From Methanobrevibacter millerae (GTDB lineage Archaea > Methanobacteriota > Methanobacteria > Methanobacteriales > Methanobacteriaceae), in the NCBI GenBank assembly GCA_015063005.1, contig SUTF01000003.1, positions 164,180 to 228,179 of the forward strand: a stretch of DNA of 64,000 bases, given 5' to 3'. The position numbers and the translations under genes are program-made. Below, piece after piece: positions 18,291-28,876 of this stretch; position 1 is the stretch's first letter, and each line of letters starts with the position of its first letter. Under the pieces are notes generated by a model that was given only the letters and a program-made list of their open reading frames with translations, did no database searches and was not told the DNA's origin.

Positions 18291-19313
18291 TCATATATGA
18301 TAGAATGCCTCTTTAATTTGAAGGAAGTTTGCCAATGTTTGATTGCCTATAACGCCAGGCATTGTTAGTGCAACCAATATACCTAAGACACCAAATATCA
18401 AACCAATTCCCCAAATCATATAAACGGCCTGTTTTTCAGTGATAGGTTTTCTGATTACAAATCTGATCAATGACTTGAAGCCTGTTTCAGGCCTTATCAG
18501 CTTGCCGTCATCACTTACCTGTGTTGGCTTGAACTGCTGGCGTTCCATTACCCCTGCACTGTAGAATTTCATAGCAGCATCAATAATGTTCGGCATCAAC
18601 ACAATCAATGCAATCAATTTTACACGACCAATGAATGCAATACAAACAATTGCAGCACCTATAATCAATGTACCAGTATCACCAGGGAAAATTTGAGCAG
18701 GATATTTGTTATAGTATAAAAATACTATCAAAGCACCGAGCATGCTCATGCTGATAATGGTTACATCATATTTTCCAAGAATTATACATGAAATCGTAAG
18801 GGATGCAAGAGAGATTATACCTAAACCGGATTCGATACCGTTAAGACCTGCCAACATATTGGTCAGATTGGATCCGATAGAAAGTGCGATTGGAATTAAA
18901 ATCAAATATAGAATACCTACATTTGAAGGAGCAGCCCAAATCAAGGGAAGACCTGCTAAAAACAGTAAGAATAATTTCTCTTTAGATGACAAAACAAGCA
19001 AATCATCTACAATTCCAATAATACCCACTAGCAATATTACAACTAAAACAATACATAATGGGAACGCTAATATCTCATGCATATAAATTCCGGAAAACAT
19101 TCCAATAGTAAAACCGAAAAGAATCCCAAAACCACCCATTTCAGCAACGACAGGGTGCCATGATTTATGCAAATCCTTTCCTACAATATCTGCATCTCTT
19201 AACTTTTTAATAATTTTAGGCATTGATAATCTTGTGGCAAAAAAAGAAAATAATCCACAGATTATAGCTATAGCGTATAATGGTAGTTGAGGCAATATCA
19301 TCATAACAATCAC
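18291..19313 (-). CDS. Polyprenyl-phosphate GlcNAc-1-phosphate transferase-like membrane protein (GT4/MraY family)
   Basis: Multi-span membrane enzyme (about ten hydrophobic segments over 340 residues) that moves a sugar-1-phosphate from a UDP-sugar to a lipid carrier. Family motifs: the Asp pair in GIVDDLLVL, NMLAGLNGIESGLG, and FPGDTGTL. In archaea this group makes the dolichol-linked precursor for N-glycosylation. In pseudomurein-walled methanogens a wall-precursor role is an alternative. Both fit an organism with large Asn-rich secreted proteins. Confidence 0.88.
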   Translation of the reverse strand: MIVMMILPQLPLYAIAIICGLFSFFATRLSMPKIIKKLRDADIVGKDLHKSWHPVVAEMGGFGILFGFTIGMFSGIYMHEILAFPLCIVLVVILLVGIIGIVDDLLVLSSKEKLFLLFLAGLPLIWAAPSNVGILYLILIPIALSIGSNLTNMLAGLNGIESGLGIISLASLTISCIILGKYDVTIISMSMLGALIVFLYYNKYPAQIFPGDTGTLIIGAAIVCIAFIGRVKLIALIVLMPNIIDAAMKFYSAGVMERQQFKPTQVSDDGKLIRPETGFKSLIRFVIRKPITEKQAVYMIWGIGLIFGVLGILVALTMPGVIGNQTLANFLQIKEAFYHI

Positions 19314-19385
19314 TTAAGTAATATTTTTATCAGTAGTTAAAAAAATATTTTGTGATTATTTGAATTGTCTGCAAAGAGAATAACA

Positions 19386-19850
19386 TTATTTTTTGTTCAA
19401 TATATAATAAACTGTCCTTAATGGAATATCCAATTTTTCAGAAATTTCCTTTGGCTTAAGACCTGATTCCTTTAAAGATATGATTTCATCATAGTCATGC
19501 TTTTTAGTGTTGGTATCTAATTTTGTCTTGTTTCTTCTAAGCAAATAATAAACCCTATTGACTGAAATGTCCAAAATCTCTGCAATATCCTTGGCCTTAT
19601 AACCTTCACTGGCCAGTCTTAAAAGATCTTTTTCATAATCGCATGACTGTCTTGAAGCTCCCCACCGATATTGCTTTACCACTTCAATATCAAGCTGATT
19701 TAAAGCCTGGATATAATTGCTGGAAGTTCTCTCATAAACGCTGGGAGAACAGGTAATCTTTTCAAGATTAGGATACTCCTCAAGAAGATTCATGATTCCC
19801 AAAGAGGACAATACTTTTGTGATATGAATAGTGGTGACGTTTTCATCCAT
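19386..19850 (-). CDS. Methanogen conserved protein with two helix-turn-helix repeats (DUF1699-like)
   Basis: A 154-residue protein starting at ATG 19850 (a GTG three codons earlier overlaps the previous stop, and GAAGTGAT supports the ATG). The N-terminal part contains LEEYPNLEKITCSPSVYERTSS, which resembles DUF1699 of methanogens. The C-terminal half has two similar helix-turn-helix units: GYKAKDIAEILDISVNRVYYLL and GLKPKEISEKLDIPLRTVYYIL. It is therefore probably a DNA-binding regulator of unknown target. It sits directly after the long conserved gene at 19856 and is likely translated with it. Confidence 0.65.
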   Translation of the reverse strand: MDENVTTIHITKVLSSLGIMNLLEEYPNLEKITCSPSVYERTSSNYIQALNQLDIEVVKQYRWGASRQSCDYEKDLLRLASEGYKAKDIAEILDISVNRVYYLLRRNKTKLDTNTKKHDYDEIISLKESGLKPKEISEKLDIPLRTVYYILNKK

Positions 19851-19855
19851 AAAAA

Positions 19856-21433
19856 TCACTTCTTAATCAAATCAAGGAACTTCCTGGACTTGTCGGACTT
19901 TGGATTTTTAATCTTTTCAATATGCTTTAATTCCTTTTTGATTTTGGATTCGTTTACATTGAATGCATTGCTGATATCTTCAAGGTCAATATCGCTGTTT
20001 AAATCCAGATGGGCCGCACCCAATGCAGGATGGTTAACCTTAATGTTGGAATTTTTCATAAGCTTTTCAAACTTGAACTTCTCATATAAAATCAAATCCT
20101 TATCCTTAACGTCGAGTATTTTGATGTCGCTGAACTGATTTAGGATTTCAATGACGCGAGGATAACTCTTTTGAAAAACTCTTCTTTGCTGGCGGTCAAG
20201 CTCGACGCGAATGTATGGGAATGGTCCGGTTGTCAATTTACGGTTTGAAACCGAAGTTATGAGGTAGTATCTGAAAATGTCCCAGCTGATTAATGCAGGC
20301 GCAATATTTTCAAATATTGTTCGCTCAATGGTTTCACGGGTTTTCAAATCCCTTTTAAGGGACCTGTTCAACTCACCATAACGGTTCAGGTAATGAAGAT
20401 TTCTTAAACTTTCATTAATCTTGTTTTCTCTCCACCGTTCGATTTCAGGAATGTCAAATTCATCTATAAAGTTTGGAGTGTAATTACTATACTTATGAAC
20501 TACTTCATCATATTTGTTAATTCTTTTAAAGTCAGTAACTTGCCTTTTGAATATATCATCACGGATGGAACTGATGATGTTTTCTGCATAGCGAACATAT
20601 CCCAATGCAACGGCAGTCCTTGCATGATTGTCATCGATTATGGCGGGCTTTGTCCTGTGAAACTCCAATTTTTCAATCCTGACATCCTTGCCGTAAGTCT
20701 TTCTAAGCTCCTCTTCATAATTTTCAACAAATTCAGAATCAAAAGTAACTCTTTTTCTTAGCCAACGGTTATTCTTATCCTTATATCTAAATAATGGTGA
20801 TATGGTCTTAACATGTCCGGTACGTTCCTGTTTAAGTGCATTGATAACTTTTTTAAATGAGTTTCTGCCATATTTTGATAAATCTGACATCAATACACGA
20901 TAGTTACCGGACAATGGTAAATATGGAATTATTTCAACCCTGAAAACATTCTGTCTGCTTATCTTAAATGAGAATGATTCAGCCTTGCAGCTGCATTTGC
21001 CATTAAGCTGCTTATATTCGGATATTGAATATTTTTTATAGCATGAATTGCATTTCAAGTATCCGAACTGTTCGAGATGGCCTATTGCAATTTGATGTGA
21101 ATCAATAGCTGACTTTACCCTATCCAGAATGTTTTTCTTGGCGTTGGCCTTATTTCTAAACATCTGGTTATGGCGGCTGTTTTCGCTTACCTCTTCAAGG
21201 GAAACTTCACCTACAGCCTTATTCCCATATTTGTTCAAGGATGTGAATGGAGTGCTATATCCCTGTATCTCCATATCCTTTCTAAGCTGTTTTAAAGTTG
21301 ATAATCTGTCATCTAGCTTAAAGTAAAGATTTTTAAAATTATCAAACTCTTCAATATTTTCCAAGCTAATATTGTCAAGTGAGATATCCTTTAAAAATTC
21401 TTCAGCTTTAATAACTAAGACAGACTCTTCCAT
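19856..21433 (-). CDS. Conserved methanogen protein of unknown function (DUF530-like)
   Basis: A 525-residue soluble, charged protein. I cannot assign a reaction. It carries a zinc-ribbon-like motif around residues 128-150 (GYLKCNSCYKKY ... GKCSCK), long basic helices (RRVFQKSYPRVIEIL) and an end rich in Lys/Glu that includes a possible HTH-like NAFNVNESKIKKEL segment. The composition suggests nucleic-acid binding. It resembles the DUF530 family known from methanogens, by memory. The gene lies 11 bases downstream of metG and runs directly into the HTH protein gene, so the three form one unit. Confidence 0.6.
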   Translation of the reverse strand: MEESVLVIKAEEFLKDISLDNISLENIEEFDNFKNLYFKLDDRLSTLKQLRKDMEIQGYSTPFTSLNKYGNKAVGEVSLEEVSENSRHNQMFRNKANAKKNILDRVKSAIDSHQIAIGHLEQFGYLKCNSCYKKYSISEYKQLNGKCSCKAESFSFKISRQNVFRVEIIPYLPLSGNYRVLMSDLSKYGRNSFKKVINALKQERTGHVKTISPLFRYKDKNNRWLRKRVTFDSEFVENYEEELRKTYGKDVRIEKLEFHRTKPAIIDDNHARTAVALGYVRYAENIISSIRDDIFKRQVTDFKRINKYDEVVHKYSNYTPNFIDEFDIPEIERWRENKINESLRNLHYLNRYGELNRSLKRDLKTRETIERTIFENIAPALISWDIFRYYLITSVSNRKLTTGPFPYIRVELDRQQRRVFQKSYPRVIEILNQFSDIKILDVKDKDLILYEKFKFEKLMKNSNIKVNHPALGAAHLDLNSDIDLEDISNAFNVNESKIKKELKHIEKIKNPKSDKSRKFLDLIKK

Positions 21434-21444
21434 ATTAATCAGAT

Positions 21445-23427
21445 TTATTGAATTTGTTCACCGATTTCACAATCATCAGGTGATAGCAATGCTCCGCTTT
21501 CGCCGGTAGCGAGAAGCATTCCTTCAGACAATGTACCGAATAGTTTTGCCGGTTTCAAGTTAACTAAAACTGCAACTTTTCTGTCAATCAATTCTTCCGG
21601 AGCATAGAATTTAGCAAGACCTGCAACGATTTGTCTGGTTTCGTCTCCAATATCTACCTGCAATTTTAACAATTTATCTGATTTTTCAATCTTTTCAGCT
21701 TCTTTGATTTGTCCAATTCTAATGTCTACTTTGTCAAAATAATCAATATCTATAATGTCACTCATATTATCTTCCTCACTTTCTTTTAGGTTTTCCTGTA
21801 ATTTTTCTTTTTCTTTAGTAATTACATCATCTTCAATCTTTTTGAATAACGGTTTTGCCTTAGCTATTTCATAGCCTTCCGCAAGATGCACTTTTGCATC
21901 ATTCCAATTGGAAATGTCATCCAATTTTAATATTTCAGCAATTTGTTCAGCTTTTGTAGGCAAGAATGGTTTTAGTACATAAGCCAAACACTTAGCCAAC
22001 TGATTGGATAGGTATAAAGTATTAGCTGCCTTTTGCGGATTTTCCTTAACGGCTTTCCATGGCTCTTGGTCGTTGAAATACTTATTTCCTATTTTAGCTA
22101 CTTTAAATATTTCAAGCAAAGCTTCCCTGAATTCATATTTAGAGATTAGCTCACCTACAGTGTCAGGCAATTTCCTGATTTCAGCCTCAAATGCCATGTC
22201 CTCATCGGACGGACTTTCATATTTTGGAATCTTTCCGTCAAAAAACTTGTGTGTGAATGTGAAAGTCCTGTGAAGAAGGTTTCCGATTACATCCGCCAGC
22301 TCGTCATTGTTTCTTCTTTGGAAATCATCCCATGAGAAGTCTGAATCCTTGTTTAAAGGAGCGTTGATAGTCAAGTAATATCTGAGCAAATCAGGTTCGA
22401 AGTCCTTTACAAAGTCATCTATCCATATAACCCAGTTCTTACTGGTTGACATCTTTTCGCCTTCAAGGGATAAGAATTCCCCTGCATAAATCATGTCAGG
22501 CTTTTTGCAGCCATAGGCTGTGAGAAGTCCTGGCCAGAAAATGGAATGGTGGTAAATGATATCCTTTCCGATGAAGTGAACTACATAATCATTCCAATAG
22601 TCTTCCCATTTGATGCCTGTTTTTCTTGACCATTGGGCAGCAGAGGAAATATATCCTAGGAATGCCTCAATCCAAACATATAAAACTTTTCCCTTAGCTT
22701 CATCCAAAGGAACAGGAATTCCCCAATCCATATCTCTTGTTAAAACCCAGTCATTCAAACCTTCCTTAAGCCAGTTTGATGCATAGTTTTTAACGTTTGC
22801 AGGCAAATTATCATTATTGTTGATATATTCTTTAAGTTGATCTTCAAATTCGGATAATTTGAATGCATATTGATAGGTATCCTTAATTACAGGAGTGTTT
22901 CCACAGGTCAAACATCTTGGTTCATCTAATTCTGTTGGGTCAAGCGCCCTTCCACATTTTTCACAGTGATCTCCACGGGCTTCGCTGCCACAGGCAGGAC
23001 ATAAACCTTCAACATAACGGTCAGGCAAGAACTTCTTACAGTTTTCACAATACAACTGCTGAATGTCGAGTCTGTAAATCAATCCTTTGTCATACAAGTC
23101 CTTAAAGAAATTCTGAGCTATTTCATAGTGAATCTCATCTGTAGTTCTTGTGAAATTGTCAAGTGAAATGTTCATTGATTCAACATCACGAACTATCATG
23201 TCATGATATCTTTTAGAAATCTCAATAGGCTTTTTATTCTCTTTATCTGCCTTAACTGCAATTGGAGTTCCATGTTCATCAGTAGCACAAACCATCAGCA
23301 CGTCATTGCCAATCATACGGTTATACCTTGCATAGATATCTGCAGGCAAATAGGTAGAACGTATATGGCCTAAATGACACGGACCGTTTGCATAAGGAAG
23401 TGCACATGAAATAAAAATCTTACTCAT
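21445..23427 (-). CDS. metG: Methionyl-tRNA synthetase
   Basis: Charges tRNA-Met. Class I signatures: [11 protein letters not shown] (HIGH motif, His18-His21) and KMSTS at 325-329. Four Cys pairs (CENC, CPAC, CEKC, CLTC, about 125-180) form the two zinc knuckles of this subtype. A C-terminal EMAP/Trbp111-type tRNA-binding domain starts near [16 protein letters not shown] and ends in [14 protein letters not shown]. The 660-residue length fits the fused archaeal form. AGGAG precedes the ATG, and a TATA-like region lies near 23456-23466. Confidence 0.98.
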   Translation of the reverse strand: MSKIFISCALPYANGPCHLGHIRSTYLPADIYARYNRMIGNDVLMVCATDEHGTPIAVKADKENKKPIEISKRYHDMIVRDVESMNISLDNFTRTTDEIHYEIAQNFFKDLYDKGLIYRLDIQQLYCENCKKFLPDRYVEGLCPACGSEARGDHCEKCGRALDPTELDEPRCLTCGNTPVIKDTYQYAFKLSEFEDQLKEYINNNDNLPANVKNYASNWLKEGLNDWVLTRDMDWGIPVPLDEAKGKVLYVWIEAFLGYISSAAQWSRKTGIKWEDYWNDYVVHFIGKDIIYHHSIFWPGLLTAYGCKKPDMIYAGEFLSLEGEKMSTSKNWVIWIDDFVKDFEPDLLRYYLTINAPLNKDSDFSWDDFQRRNNDELADVIGNLLHRTFTFTHKFFDGKIPKYESPSDEDMAFEAEIRKLPDTVGELISKYEFREALLEIFKVAKIGNKYFNDQEPWKAVKENPQKAANTLYLSNQLAKCLAYVLKPFLPTKAEQIAEILKLDDISNWNDAKVHLAEGYEIAKAKPLFKKIEDDVITKEKEKLQENLKESEEDNMSDIIDIDYFDKVDIRIGQIKEAEKIEKSDKLLKLQVDIGDETRQIVAGLAKFYAPEELIDRKVAVLVNLKPAKLFGTLSEGMLLATGESGALLSPDDCEIGEQIQ

Positions 23428-23848
23428 TTATTGTTCTCCTAAAATTTTTAAGCATTAATATATATGTTATTCATACCTTATAAAGTAATATTTTTTTAGG
23501 AAGTTATTCAATTAGTAAATAAAAAAAGAAAAGTTGATTAATGAACAAAAAGACATTAATTGCAACAATTTTTAAAAAGCTTTGAAAATTGAATGATATT
23601 AAATGATTGATCTTTTTTAATTAGATAGCTACTTTTAAGTTCATATCTGTAAAGTTTAATATTAGGTTAATACAAATAGTAATATGTGAGATTACATCTA
23701 GTAAATCTCTATTAGACTTAAATTAAATGAATTAATATTAATGTCTTGGCGATATTGTAGAGAGATTTTCTCTGCAATAAGACATTAATTCCACGATTTT
23801 TAAAAAAAATATTAGCTATTTAAAAAAAGAAAAGAAAAAATGGAAGAT
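23428..23848. other. Gene-free stretch between adhesin and metG with repeated GACATTAAT motif
   Basis: About 420 bases. The right end is the T-rich 3' tract of the adhesin gene (minus-strand T-run at about 23820-23841). The left end is the metG promoter. Between them, AAGACATTAATT occurs near 23549 and again at 23779, each followed within 6 bases by ATTTTTAAAAA, and two inverted repeats are centred on it (23537-23560 and 23737-23789). I see no open reading frame with a ribosome binding site and no tRNA. Confidence 0.6.
23737..23789. repeat. 53-base two-step hairpin
   Basis: Outer arms ATTAATGTCTT (23737-23747) and AAGACATTAAT (23779-23789) pair over 11 bases. Inside, ATTGTAGAGA pairs with TCTCTGCAAT (10 pairs, one G-T) around a loop of about 5 bases. 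It could be a structured RNA in the metG leader, an adhesin 3' element, or the core of a degenerate miniature transposon. The sequence alone does not decide. Confidence 0.5.
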
Positions 23849-26800
23849 TTATAGAGTTACTTTCAATGTATTGTAGTACAAAACATCCTGATAGTTTTCA
23901 ATACAGAATGCAGTAACTATTCTATAAAGTCCATTGTTTAATTTTATGTTTAATTTTGCATAACCTGTCTGGTTAATCTCACGAATATAACTTTGGCCGT
24001 TTATTTTAAATGTAACTTGACCTTTAACTATAGGGTTTCCATTAACGTCGGTTACTTTTACTGTGAATGTTGCATTATCATCAGCAATCTGATTTGGACT
24101 AGCTATATCAATCGCCATATTATAGACATAAATGCTATTGATTTTCTCAATATCACCATATTTCGTGATAATAGTATAAGCGCCTACATTTAGATTAATA
24201 GCCAAACTCGCCTCACCAAAACTGTCAGTTGTTCTGGTGTATGTAATCTCATTTATTGTAAATGAAACCGTAGCATTCGATAAGGCTCTGCCACTATCAT
24301 CATATAATCTGGCCTTGAATCTTGACCCATCCTTATAATACATCCTTAAATCACTGGTAGACAATGGGGAGATAACAGTAATCCTGTTTGTTTGAGTGAA
24401 GTTTTCACACCTTGTAATAATGTCATATGCTCCTTCGCCCAAATTGATGTTCAAGCGTGCCTGACCGGATTCATTGGTCAACCTTTCATATGTCTGATTA
24501 TTCAAGGTGAAATAAACACTTTTTCCAGATAAAGGATTGCCATTATCATCAACATAGCCAACAATAAATTGACTGCCGTTTTTATAGATTTTAACCAAAT
24601 CACAAGCAATCAACTGAGATAATACTGTTACAGTCGCATTAACATAAGACGGAGAATATATTGTTGAGTTTTCAAATCTTGCACTAACGGCATAAACTCC
24701 AGGCTCCAAATCAATGCCCAACCTGGCCTGCCCATAAGCATCAGTTAAGACATCAAAAGTCTTATTTGCAACAGCAACAGATATGATTTGATTAAACAAT
24801 GCCTTACCATAAATATCACTCAAAGAAAGCATAAATGAAGCATTATTCAATTGATATTTAACCAAATCATCAGCATTCAATATTGTAGCGTGAGGATCAA
24901 AGCCATCCATATAGTCCTTAACCATTATGGTTGAAGCATAATTACTTCCATAATACCAAGCATTTTCCTCAAAACGGGTTCTTACAAGATAATTGCCCAA
25001 ATCCAAGTTAACCTTAAGGGATGCAACACCATTATTGTCAGTGACCACATCAAATAGCTGGCGAACATTAGTTGATTGACTTATAATTTCAACCAAAACA
25101 TTTTCACCCACCAATTGACGTTTATAAACATCACACAATCCAACAGAGAAAGTGTTTGTATTGTTGTCAAAGACAAACAAACTGTCACCAGATAAAATCG
25201 TATTCACTTTTTTAATAAGTAAATTGGATGCTGCAGTGGACGGATGATTAAGATCATCCCCTTTAAATGAAGCAACAAGACTATAGCTTCCAGGAGCCAA
25301 ATTAACGATTACTCCACCACGACCATCCTCATTGGTTGTAATGTTGAAGTACTGCGTAACTCCGTTTGTTGAAAATGACAATTTTACAGTTTCATTGAAA
25401 ATTGCACGGTAATTATCATCCCTTAATATAACAGTCAAAAGGTTTCCTCTACCGTTGAAGCTAGACTGCTCAATAGCTAAATTAGTTCCAACAGGAGTGA
25501 TTGTAAACAATCCAGTACTGTATGACGGGTAATGCCAGCCGTCACCTTCATAGGATACATTTACTTCATAAGAGCCTTCAGAAATATTAAGGTAAAATGC
25601 AGCCTGACCTTTAATGTCAGTGACTGCATATGTCCTAAATACTTTAGAATTGCTGTCCGTAATTGTAAATATTAAAGTCTGGTTTGAAACAGCATTACCG
25701 AAATTATTATACAAATATGCATACAATAAATTCTTGTTACCATAGAAAGTCTGATTTTCCTTAATGTTAACTACAGTGTAGAAAGGAAGAATTTCAAGAC
25801 TTGCAGTTGCATTAACAGGCCTGAAATAATCATTTCCCAGATAAAATACCTTAACCGTGTAATTTCCCATAGATAAGTTAACCTTATAGTTAGCCTCACC
25901 TTTGCTATTGGTCTTTAAAGATTCATTAACCACCAAATCAGTATTGTTCCAGATTTGGAATAAAACATCCTGATAAGTCAACTCATAACCGTTTACGCTT
26001 TTCAACTTAAAGGAATAGTCATTTCCAATACCATAAAAGCTGCGGTCATAAAGATTGAACATTGTATTCTTATTGTAAAACATCAAATCAATAGTCTGGT
26101 CGTCTACAGTAACATTAGCAGTAATATCAAAGCCAGCGAAATCAATTCTTGTTTTAGCAACATTATCTGTCAGTTGAACAACCTTAGGATTGATTTCAAC
26201 CATATCAGAGTCAAAAATTGCTACACGAGATGGTAAAATTCCTGTAATATCATAAACACTCTGATTGGCATCAGTAACCTTAGTGAATCCAGCTATCAGT
26301 TCGCTGTTTTCCAAATCAAATGACAGAATTGCCCAATTCTTAATGTTAACTTCACCAGTGTTAATGAAAATGTTATCGTCGGTAGGTCCTTGGTTAGTTC
26401 CCCACCAGCAATCGGAAGTATAAAGGCTTCCACCACTCATGAAGATATCATTACCCAAAATAGCTTTATTATGGTAGAATACTGAATTAGTAATGCTTAA
26501 CCTTATATCCGGAACAGTGTATGTTGGATTTTCATTATAGAATACTCCACCATAGAATACTGAATTGTTAATGAATGTACAGTAATCTGCAGACATAATT
26601 CCACCATTTTGTATTATTCCCCTACTTGAATAATTTCCATATCCCTGACTGTGGGAGTTTGTATTGTTTATAAATGAACAGTTATATAATGAAATTTCAT
26701 CAGTATATACATACCAAGTATTTATTATAACACCATTGTTTTTATAAAAAGTGCTATCTTTAAATGAGTTAACTCCACGTGAAATTGATATGGTATGTCC

Positions 26801-28876
26801 TGTTATAAAACGTAATTTAGGACCTTGATCTTCGGTAATCGTAGTATTTACAACTTCAGTGAAATTTCCTAAGTTGTAAATTGATCCTTTATTATTTTTG
26901 AACAAGGAATTTTTAATTTTAAATGAATTTAAATCATTTATACGCAATACTGAAGCATCATTATCAATGAATTGACATCTGTCAATCACTACATTATCAG
27001 CCCCTACATTAATCATGAATCCTGGAAAAATACCATCAACAGGATTATATTTATCATATGTAGATTCCCATTCAAGAGCATAGCAGTTCTTAAAGATTGA
27101 ATTAGAAATTTCAACATCAAAATATTTGTAATAATTCATATCCATTTCAAATAATGATCTGATTATAACATATTCAATATTTGTGAAATTGCATCCATCA
27201 ACTTTTAAATCACCACTGGTGAGAATTACACTTTCATTTGAATAATAAATGTACATTAATGCTCCACCAACATATTTTCTACTTTCTCCACCATTGATCG
27301 TGTCAAATGTACAGTTAATAACGCTAGCACTTCCAGCATTGTTAACTATTGGGAAATATTTATTGTAATTTTCTACTCTAAAGTTTAATCCAATGATGGT
27401 TGCCTCTGCTTTTCTTTCAATATTGAATAGACAAGCATCCGCCCTATAAATTGTTACATTTCCACCATAATTCTTAAAAGTTAAAGATTTAGTGACTGTA
27501 ATATTGGAATTTTCCATCCAATGATACTCACCAGCAAAAATATTAATAATATCCCCATTTAATGATTCTTTAACAGCTTTTGATATTGTTTTATATGGAT
27601 TTGTTAGTGATCCATTTCCATTTTTGTCTGAACCACTTTTTGAAACATAAATCTCTTGATTGTTATACCCAGTTCCAATAACTAACTCTGCATAATATTC
27701 ATCCAATTTAGCATATACTTTAGTATTTTTAGTATTGTTTATGATTTTAGCTTTGATTTGGTTATTTTTAATATAATCTCCAGTAATGTTGAATTCACCG
27801 TTATCTGCTTCAAAGCTGACATAATAATTAGGTAAATTCACATTTGTTGGTAAATTGACATATGAATTTCCATTGAAAATTCTAAATGAAACTAATACAT
27901 CAGAATCTTTATTGATTGGAATTGCTGAGTTTCCATTTTCATCTGCCAATAACATTACTAACCAGTCATTCGCTTCATCAGGGATGTTTTCATCACTGCA
28001 CCATAAATTACTGTCGATTCTTAAATCTGAATCAGCAAAATCATATGTATTAATGAATGAGTATGCAATGTCAATTACACTGTCAGTAGTATTGATTAAA
28101 CTGACATAGGATTGCCTGATTCTTGCACCACTCCCATTTACATACAATTCTGAATCATAGAAATAGGATGAATATATGCTTATTAAACTTTCAATGTTTT
28201 GATACTCTGTTGACTTAACGCTATTTCTCAGGAAATTGGAATTAATTATTTCCATATCATAACTGTTTAAAATAGCTTCACCTTCACGAGCAGTGTTTAA
28301 TGTGAAGTTAGAATTACTGATTGTGGATTTTCCAAAGTTAGTAATTGCTCCACCATAGTTTATTGCATTATTTGATTTAAATGTTGAATTTTCAACAAAT
28401 AAATTACCATAATTCAATATAACACCCGCTAGCTGTGCAGATGAATTTTCAAAGTATCCGTTGTTAACAGTCAAATTACCATAATTAATAATAGCACCAT
28501 AAGTCTGAACATTTAAATGTCCTGTATTGATTAATCGGATGTTATTTAGAGTCAAACTAGTTCCGGAGTTAATGTAGAAAATATTATTTCTATAATCTCC
28601 ATTGATTGTAAACTCATCAAGTCCAATAATTGTTATGTTACGATTAATGATTATCTGTGAATCGTTTTCAGTCGAATAAATGCCATTTGATACATATATT
28701 GTTGATGCATCACTATTGACAGCTTCAGCAATAGTCTTGTATGGGTTCGTTATAGAACCGTTTCCTGACACATCAACATTTGAATCGACATATGTGGCAT
28801 TTAAATCCTGAGCACAGGCCATGCCCATAGAGGCTATGAAAATTACTAAAATTAATAAATACATCATTCTTTTCAT
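23849..28876 (-). CDS. Giant adhesin-like surface protein (two beta-helix modules plus Ig-like repeats)
   Basis: 1675 residues. Signal peptide about 1-22 (hydrophobic, ending ACAQ). First beta-helix about 25-330. A second cap motif, YVSKSGSDKNGNGSLTNPYK, at about 405 opens another beta-helix to about 845, rich in Asn ladders and SxFxNN turns. From about 950 to the end there are roughly nine Ig-like units of 80-100 residues. The last two carry the LRMYYKDGSRFKARLYDDSG pattern shared with the gene at 34315. There is no transmembrane anchor. The ATG overlaps the stop of the upstream adhesin by 4 bases (ATGA) behind GGAGG, so it is translated from the same mRNA. Its role is probably cell-surface attachment; the ligand is unknown. 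Confidence 0.9.
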   Translation of the reverse strand: MKRMMYLLILVIFIASMGMACAQDLNATYVDSNVDVSGNGSITNPYKTIAEAVNSDASTIYVSNGIYSTENDSQIIINRNITIIGLDEFTINGDYRNNIFYINSGTSLTLNNIRLINTGHLNVQTYGAIINYGNLTVNNGYFENSSAQLAGVILNYGNLFVENSTFKSNNAINYGGAITNFGKSTISNSNFTLNTAREGEAILNSYDMEIINSNFLRNSVKSTEYQNIESLISIYSSYFYDSELYVNGSGARIRQSYVSLINTTDSVIDIAYSFINTYDFADSDLRIDSNLWCSDENIPDEANDWLVMLLADENGNSAIPINKDSDVLVSFRIFNGNSYVNLPTNVNLPNYYVSFEADNGEFNITGDYIKNNQIKAKIINNTKNTKVYAKLDEYYAELVIGTGYNNQEIYVSKSGSDKNGNGSLTNPYKTISKAVKESLNGDIINIFAGEYHWMENSNITVTKSLTFKNYGGNVTIYRADACLFNIERKAEATIIGLNFRVENYNKYFPIVNNAGSASVINCTFDTINGGESRKYVGGALMYIYYSNESVILTSGDLKVDGCNFTNIEYVIIRSLFEMDMNYYKYFDVEISNSIFKNCYALEWESTYDKYNPVDGIFPGFMINVGADNVVIDRCQFIDNDASVLRINDLNSFKIKNSLFKNNKGSIYNLGNFTEVVNTTITEDQGPKLRFITGHTISISRGVNSFKDSTFYKNNGVIINTWYVYTDEISLYNCSFINNTNSHSQGYGNYSSRGIIQNGGIMSADYCTFINNSVFYGGVFYNENPTYTVPDIRLSITNSVFYHNKAILGNDIFMSGGSLYTSDCWWGTNQGPTDDNIFINTGEVNIKNWAILSFDLENSELIAGFTKVTDANQSVYDITGILPSRVAIFDSDMVEINPKVVQLTDNVAKTRIDFAGFDITANVTVDDQTIDLMFYNKNTMFNLYDRSFYGIGNDYSFKLKSVNGYELTYQDVLFQIWNNTDLVVNESLKTNSKGEANYKVNLSMGNYTVKVFYLGNDYFRPVNATASLEILPFYTVVNIKENQTFYGNKNLLYAYLYNNFGNAVSNQTLIFTITDSNSKVFRTYAVTDIKGQAAFYLNISEGSYEVNVSYEGDGWHYPSYSTGLFTITPVGTNLAIEQSSFNGRGNLLTVILRDDNYRAIFNETVKLSFSTNGVTQYFNITTNEDGRGGVIVNLAPGSYSLVASFKGDDLNHPSTAASNLLIKKVNTILSGDSLFVFDNNTNTFSVGLCDVYKRQLVGENVLVEIISQSTNVRQLFDVVTDNNGVASLKVNLDLGNYLVRTRFEENAWYYGSNYASTIMVKDYMDGFDPHATILNADDLVKYQLNNASFMLSLSDIYGKALFNQIISVAVANKTFDVLTDAYGQARLGIDLEPGVYAVSARFENSTIYSPSYVNATVTVLSQLIACDLVKIYKNGSQFIVGYVDDNGNPLSGKSVYFTLNNQTYERLTNESGQARLNINLGEGAYDIITRCENFTQTNRITVISPLSTSDLRMYYKDGSRFKARLYDDSGRALSNATVSFTINEITYTRTTDSFGEASLAINLNVGAYTIITKYGDIEKINSIYVYNMAIDIASPNQIADDNATFTVKVTDVNGNPIVKGQVTFKINGQSYIREINQTGYAKLNIKLNNGLYRIVTAFCIENYQDVLYYNTLKVTL

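Noticed and set aside
23428..23848. Possible tRNA or small RNA gene
   Set aside because: No cloverleaf or conserved tRNA boxes were seen; only the hairpin remains as a structured element.
25115..25132. DVYKRQ residues inside the adhesin, which look like a Nextera adapter artefact (gatgtgtataagagacag)
   Set aside because: The DNA here uses different codons (gatgtttataaacgtcaa), differs from the adapter at several bases, and the residues fit the Ig repeat pattern.
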